The notes under the pieces were generated by a model that saw only the letters and a list, made by a program, of their open reading frames with translations, ran no database searches and was not told the DNA's origin. A stretch of 64,000 nt of DNA, taken from contig JBNLBF010000009.1 in the NCBI GenBank assembly GCA_050302475.1, positions 1-64,000 on the forward strand. Reading direction: 5' to 3'. A program made the position numbers and the translations under genes. Positions 62,339 through 64,000 of the stretch are shown in pieces; position 1 is the first letter of the stretch, and each line of letters opens with the position of its first letter. The DNA comes from NORP23 sp050302475 (lineage in GTDB: Bacteria; Pseudomonadota; Alphaproteobacteria; Rhodobacterales; Rhodobacteraceae).

Positions 62339-64000
62339 TAAACATCCAGCTCCTCAACGAACCGCGCGTTTTCCTGTATATACTGGAAACGCATTTCCGG
62401 TTTTTTCCCCATCAGGCGTTCGACCAGATCGGCGGTTTCGCCGGGCTCGAATTCGTCAATTGATACGCGGATAAGCTTTCGGCTGCTCGGATCCATTGTT
62501 GTCACTTTCAATTGCGCGGGGTTCATTTCCCCCAAACCCTTGAAGCGTGATGTCTCGATCTTGCCGCGGCCGCCAAGACCGCTCTCCAATAGCGCATCCC
62601 GTTCGGCAATATCACCCGCATATGCAATCTTGTCGCCCTGTTTCAGCCGGAATAGAGGTGGTGCCGCGAGGAACAGATGTCCCTGATCAATCAGCGGCCG
62701 CATCTGGGTGAAGAAAAATGTCATCAGAAGGGCTGCGATATGTGCGCCGTCCACATCGGCATCGGTCATGATAATAATCCGATCATACCGAAGGTCTTCG
62801 ACGTTAAATTTTAGCCCGGGCTGAACCCCCATCGCCTGACATAGATCCGCGAGCTCCTGATTCTGCATCATTTTGCCAGATGCTGCCCCCAAGACGTTCA
62901 AAATCTTGCCGCGCAGGGGCAGGATGGCCTGCGTCTTGCGGTTACGGGCCTGTTTCGCCGACCCTCCGGCGGAATCCCCTTCGACCAGGAACAGTTCCGT
63001 TCCGTCGCGCACATTGCCCGAACAATCCGCGAGTTTACCCGGTAGACGCAGTTTCTTGGTTGCCGACTTCCGTTGGGTTTCCTTTTCAGCCCGACGACGA
63101 AGGCGTTCTTCGGATCTGAGCACCAGATAGTCGAGGATAGCCCCCGCGGATTTTGTATCCGCCGCCAACCAATTGTCGAAATGATCGCGAACGGCATTTT
63201 CCACAAGGCGCGCAGCCTCGGTTGTTGCCAGCCTGTCTTTGGTCTGTCCGACAAATTCGGGTTCGCGGATAAAGACGGAGATCATCGCACATCCCCCGGC
63301 AATCAGGTCTTCACGTGTGATCTGCGCGGCTTTGCGATTGTTTACCAGCTCTCCGTATGCGCGGATTCCCTTAAGAATGGCTGCCCAGAACCCGGTTTCA
63401 TGGGTTCCGCCTTCTGGTGTCGGAACGGTGTTACAGTATGAGTTGACAAATCCGTCACGGCTTGGGGTCCAGTTGATGGCCCATTCCGCCGACCCGATCG
63501 TATCCCCGCCAAACCGTTCAGCAAAATCAACGCGCCCAGCAAAAGGCGCCTCGGCATAGGTCATATTTCCCGTCAGGGTTTCATTCAGATAATCCGCCAG
63601 TCCACCCGGGAAATGGAACGTTGCCGTTTCCGGCGTGTCGTCCGAAATCACCTCTGCCGCGCATTTCCAGCGAATCTCCACGCCCGAAAACAAATAGGCC
63701 TTGGACCGCACCATGCTCAGCAGTCTTGCCGGTTTGAAATGGGCTTTGGTACCGAATATTTCGGCGTCCGGATGGAAGGTTGTGCTTGTCCCGCGACGGT
63801 TTGGTGTTGCCCCAAGTTTCTCCACCGGGCCTTGAGGGATCCCGCGCGAAAAGGATTGAGAAAACAGCTCTTTGTTGCGGGCAACCTCTACTGTTAACTG
63901 ATCTGACAGCGCATTGACGACAGACACGCCAACACCATGCAGGCCACCGGAGGTCTGATAGGCTTTGCCGCTGAATTTGCCACCCGCATGTAACGTGCAC
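62338..64000 (-). CDS. parE: DNA topoisomerase IV subunit B, partial at window edge
   Basis: ATPase subunit of topoisomerase IV, which unlinks daughter chromosomes. The frame runs to the last base of the window, so the N-terminus is missing. The first residues seen, TLHAGGKFSGKAYQTSGG then LHGVGVSVVNALS, are the GHKL ATP-binding lid region. Further on are the TOPRIM motifs VEGDSAGGSAKQARNRKTQA and DADVDGAHI, and the C-terminal LKVTTMDPSSRKL-type end. ParE rather than GyrB is favoured by the KFSGKAYQTSGG lid and the lack of the GyrB C-terminal insertion; this is a judgement by eye. Confidence 0.93.
   Translation of the reverse strand, partial: CTLHAGGKFSGKAYQTSGGLHGVGVSVVNALSDQLTVEVARNKELFSQSFSRGIPQGPVEKLGATPNRRGTSTTFHPDAEIFGTKAHFKPARLLSMVRSKAYLFSGVEIRWKCAAEVISDDTPETATFHFPGGLADYLNETLTGNMTYAEAPFAGRVDFAERFGGDTIGSAEWAINWTPSRDGFVNSYCNTVPTPEGGTHETGFWAAILKGIRAYGELVNNRKAAQITREDLIAGGCAMISVFIREPEFVGQTKDRLATTEAARLVENAVRDHFDNWLAADTKSAGAILDYLVLRSEERLRRRAEKETQRKSATKKLRLPGKLADCSGNVRDGTELFLVEGDSAGGSAKQARNRKTQAILPLRGKILNVLGAASGKMMQNQELADLCQAMGVQPGLKFNVEDLRYDRIIIMTDADVDGAHIAALLMTFFFTQMRPLIDQGHLFLAAPPLFRLKQGDKIAYAGDIAERDALLESGLGGRGKIETSRFKGLGEMNPAQLKVTTMDPSSRKLIRVSIDEFEPGETADLVERLMGKKPEMRFQYIQENARFVEELDV

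Overview
The window is a stretch of alphaproteobacterial core chromosome, most likely from a Rhodobacteraceae (Roseobacter-group) bacterium. The evidence is the gene order: a nuo operon interrupted by small unidentified reading frames and running into birA-coaX-RNase J; trpG-trpD-trpC-moaC-moeA-lexA; rpsB-tsf then pyrH-frr-uppS-cdsA-dxr-rseP-bamA-skp-fabZ-lpxA-lpxI-lpxB; a GTTC-N7-GTTC SOS box; and a TTGAT-N4-ATCAA FNR box. The assignment is by synteny and protein motifs only. I saw no rRNA, tRNA, CRISPR array, insertion sequence or prophage.

Layout. 1-14424 (+): the second half of the complex I operon (nuoG, H, I, J, K, L, M, N) with five or six small non-nuo frames inserted, then biotin ligase, type III pantothenate kinase and RNase J, nearly all joined by short overlaps. 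14402-16165 (-): DEAD-box RNA helicase, overlapping the RNase J 3' end. 16369-29783: mixed metabolism and transport (ferredoxin-NADP reductase, penicillin-acylase-family hydrolase, a 3-hydroxyisobutyrate-dehydrogenase-like enzyme, VIT1-type transporter, lipA, an orphan SMI1/KNR4 protein, FrnE-like DsbA protein, XRE-cupin regulator, an arsC-aquaporin pair, 3-hydroxybutyrate dehydrogenase, LysE/ArgO exporter, DUF502 protein, psuG-psuK). 29960-44241 (+): translation factors, then nucleotide, isoprenoid, phospholipid, outer-membrane and lipid A biogenesis. 44231-47471 (-): ybaK-like gene, gltA, gltX. 47484-49592 (+): comEC. 49609-54422 (-): lexA, moeA, moaC, trpC, trpD, trpG. 54544-55830 (+): divergent polysaccharide deacetylase. 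55914-59290 (-): trpE and a SurA/PpiD-type isomerase. 59409-61220 (+): ABC-F ATPase. 61264-64000: a cupredoxin, an FNR-box-preceded cytochrome c, and parE running off the right edge.

The non-coding signal I find most interesting is on the minus strand just upstream of bdhA. A near-consensus sigma-70 promoter (TTGGCA-17 nt-TATATT, 26258-26286) is followed about 75 nt later by a strong intrinsic terminator (26176-26203), only 16 nt before the bdhA start codon. This is either a small RNA gene or a transcription attenuator for bdhA. Other regulatory signals are the lexA SOS box, the FNR box, a structured rpsB leader, an 11-bp hairpin between rpsB and tsf, and a clean terminator after tsf.

Most of the window is ordinary housekeeping sequence. 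Accessory-looking pieces are the frame inserted at the nuoJ/nuoK junction, the SMI1/KNR4 gene after lipA, and the sulfotransferase between tsf and pyrH. I do not see a convincing multi-gene novel defence or mobile system here.
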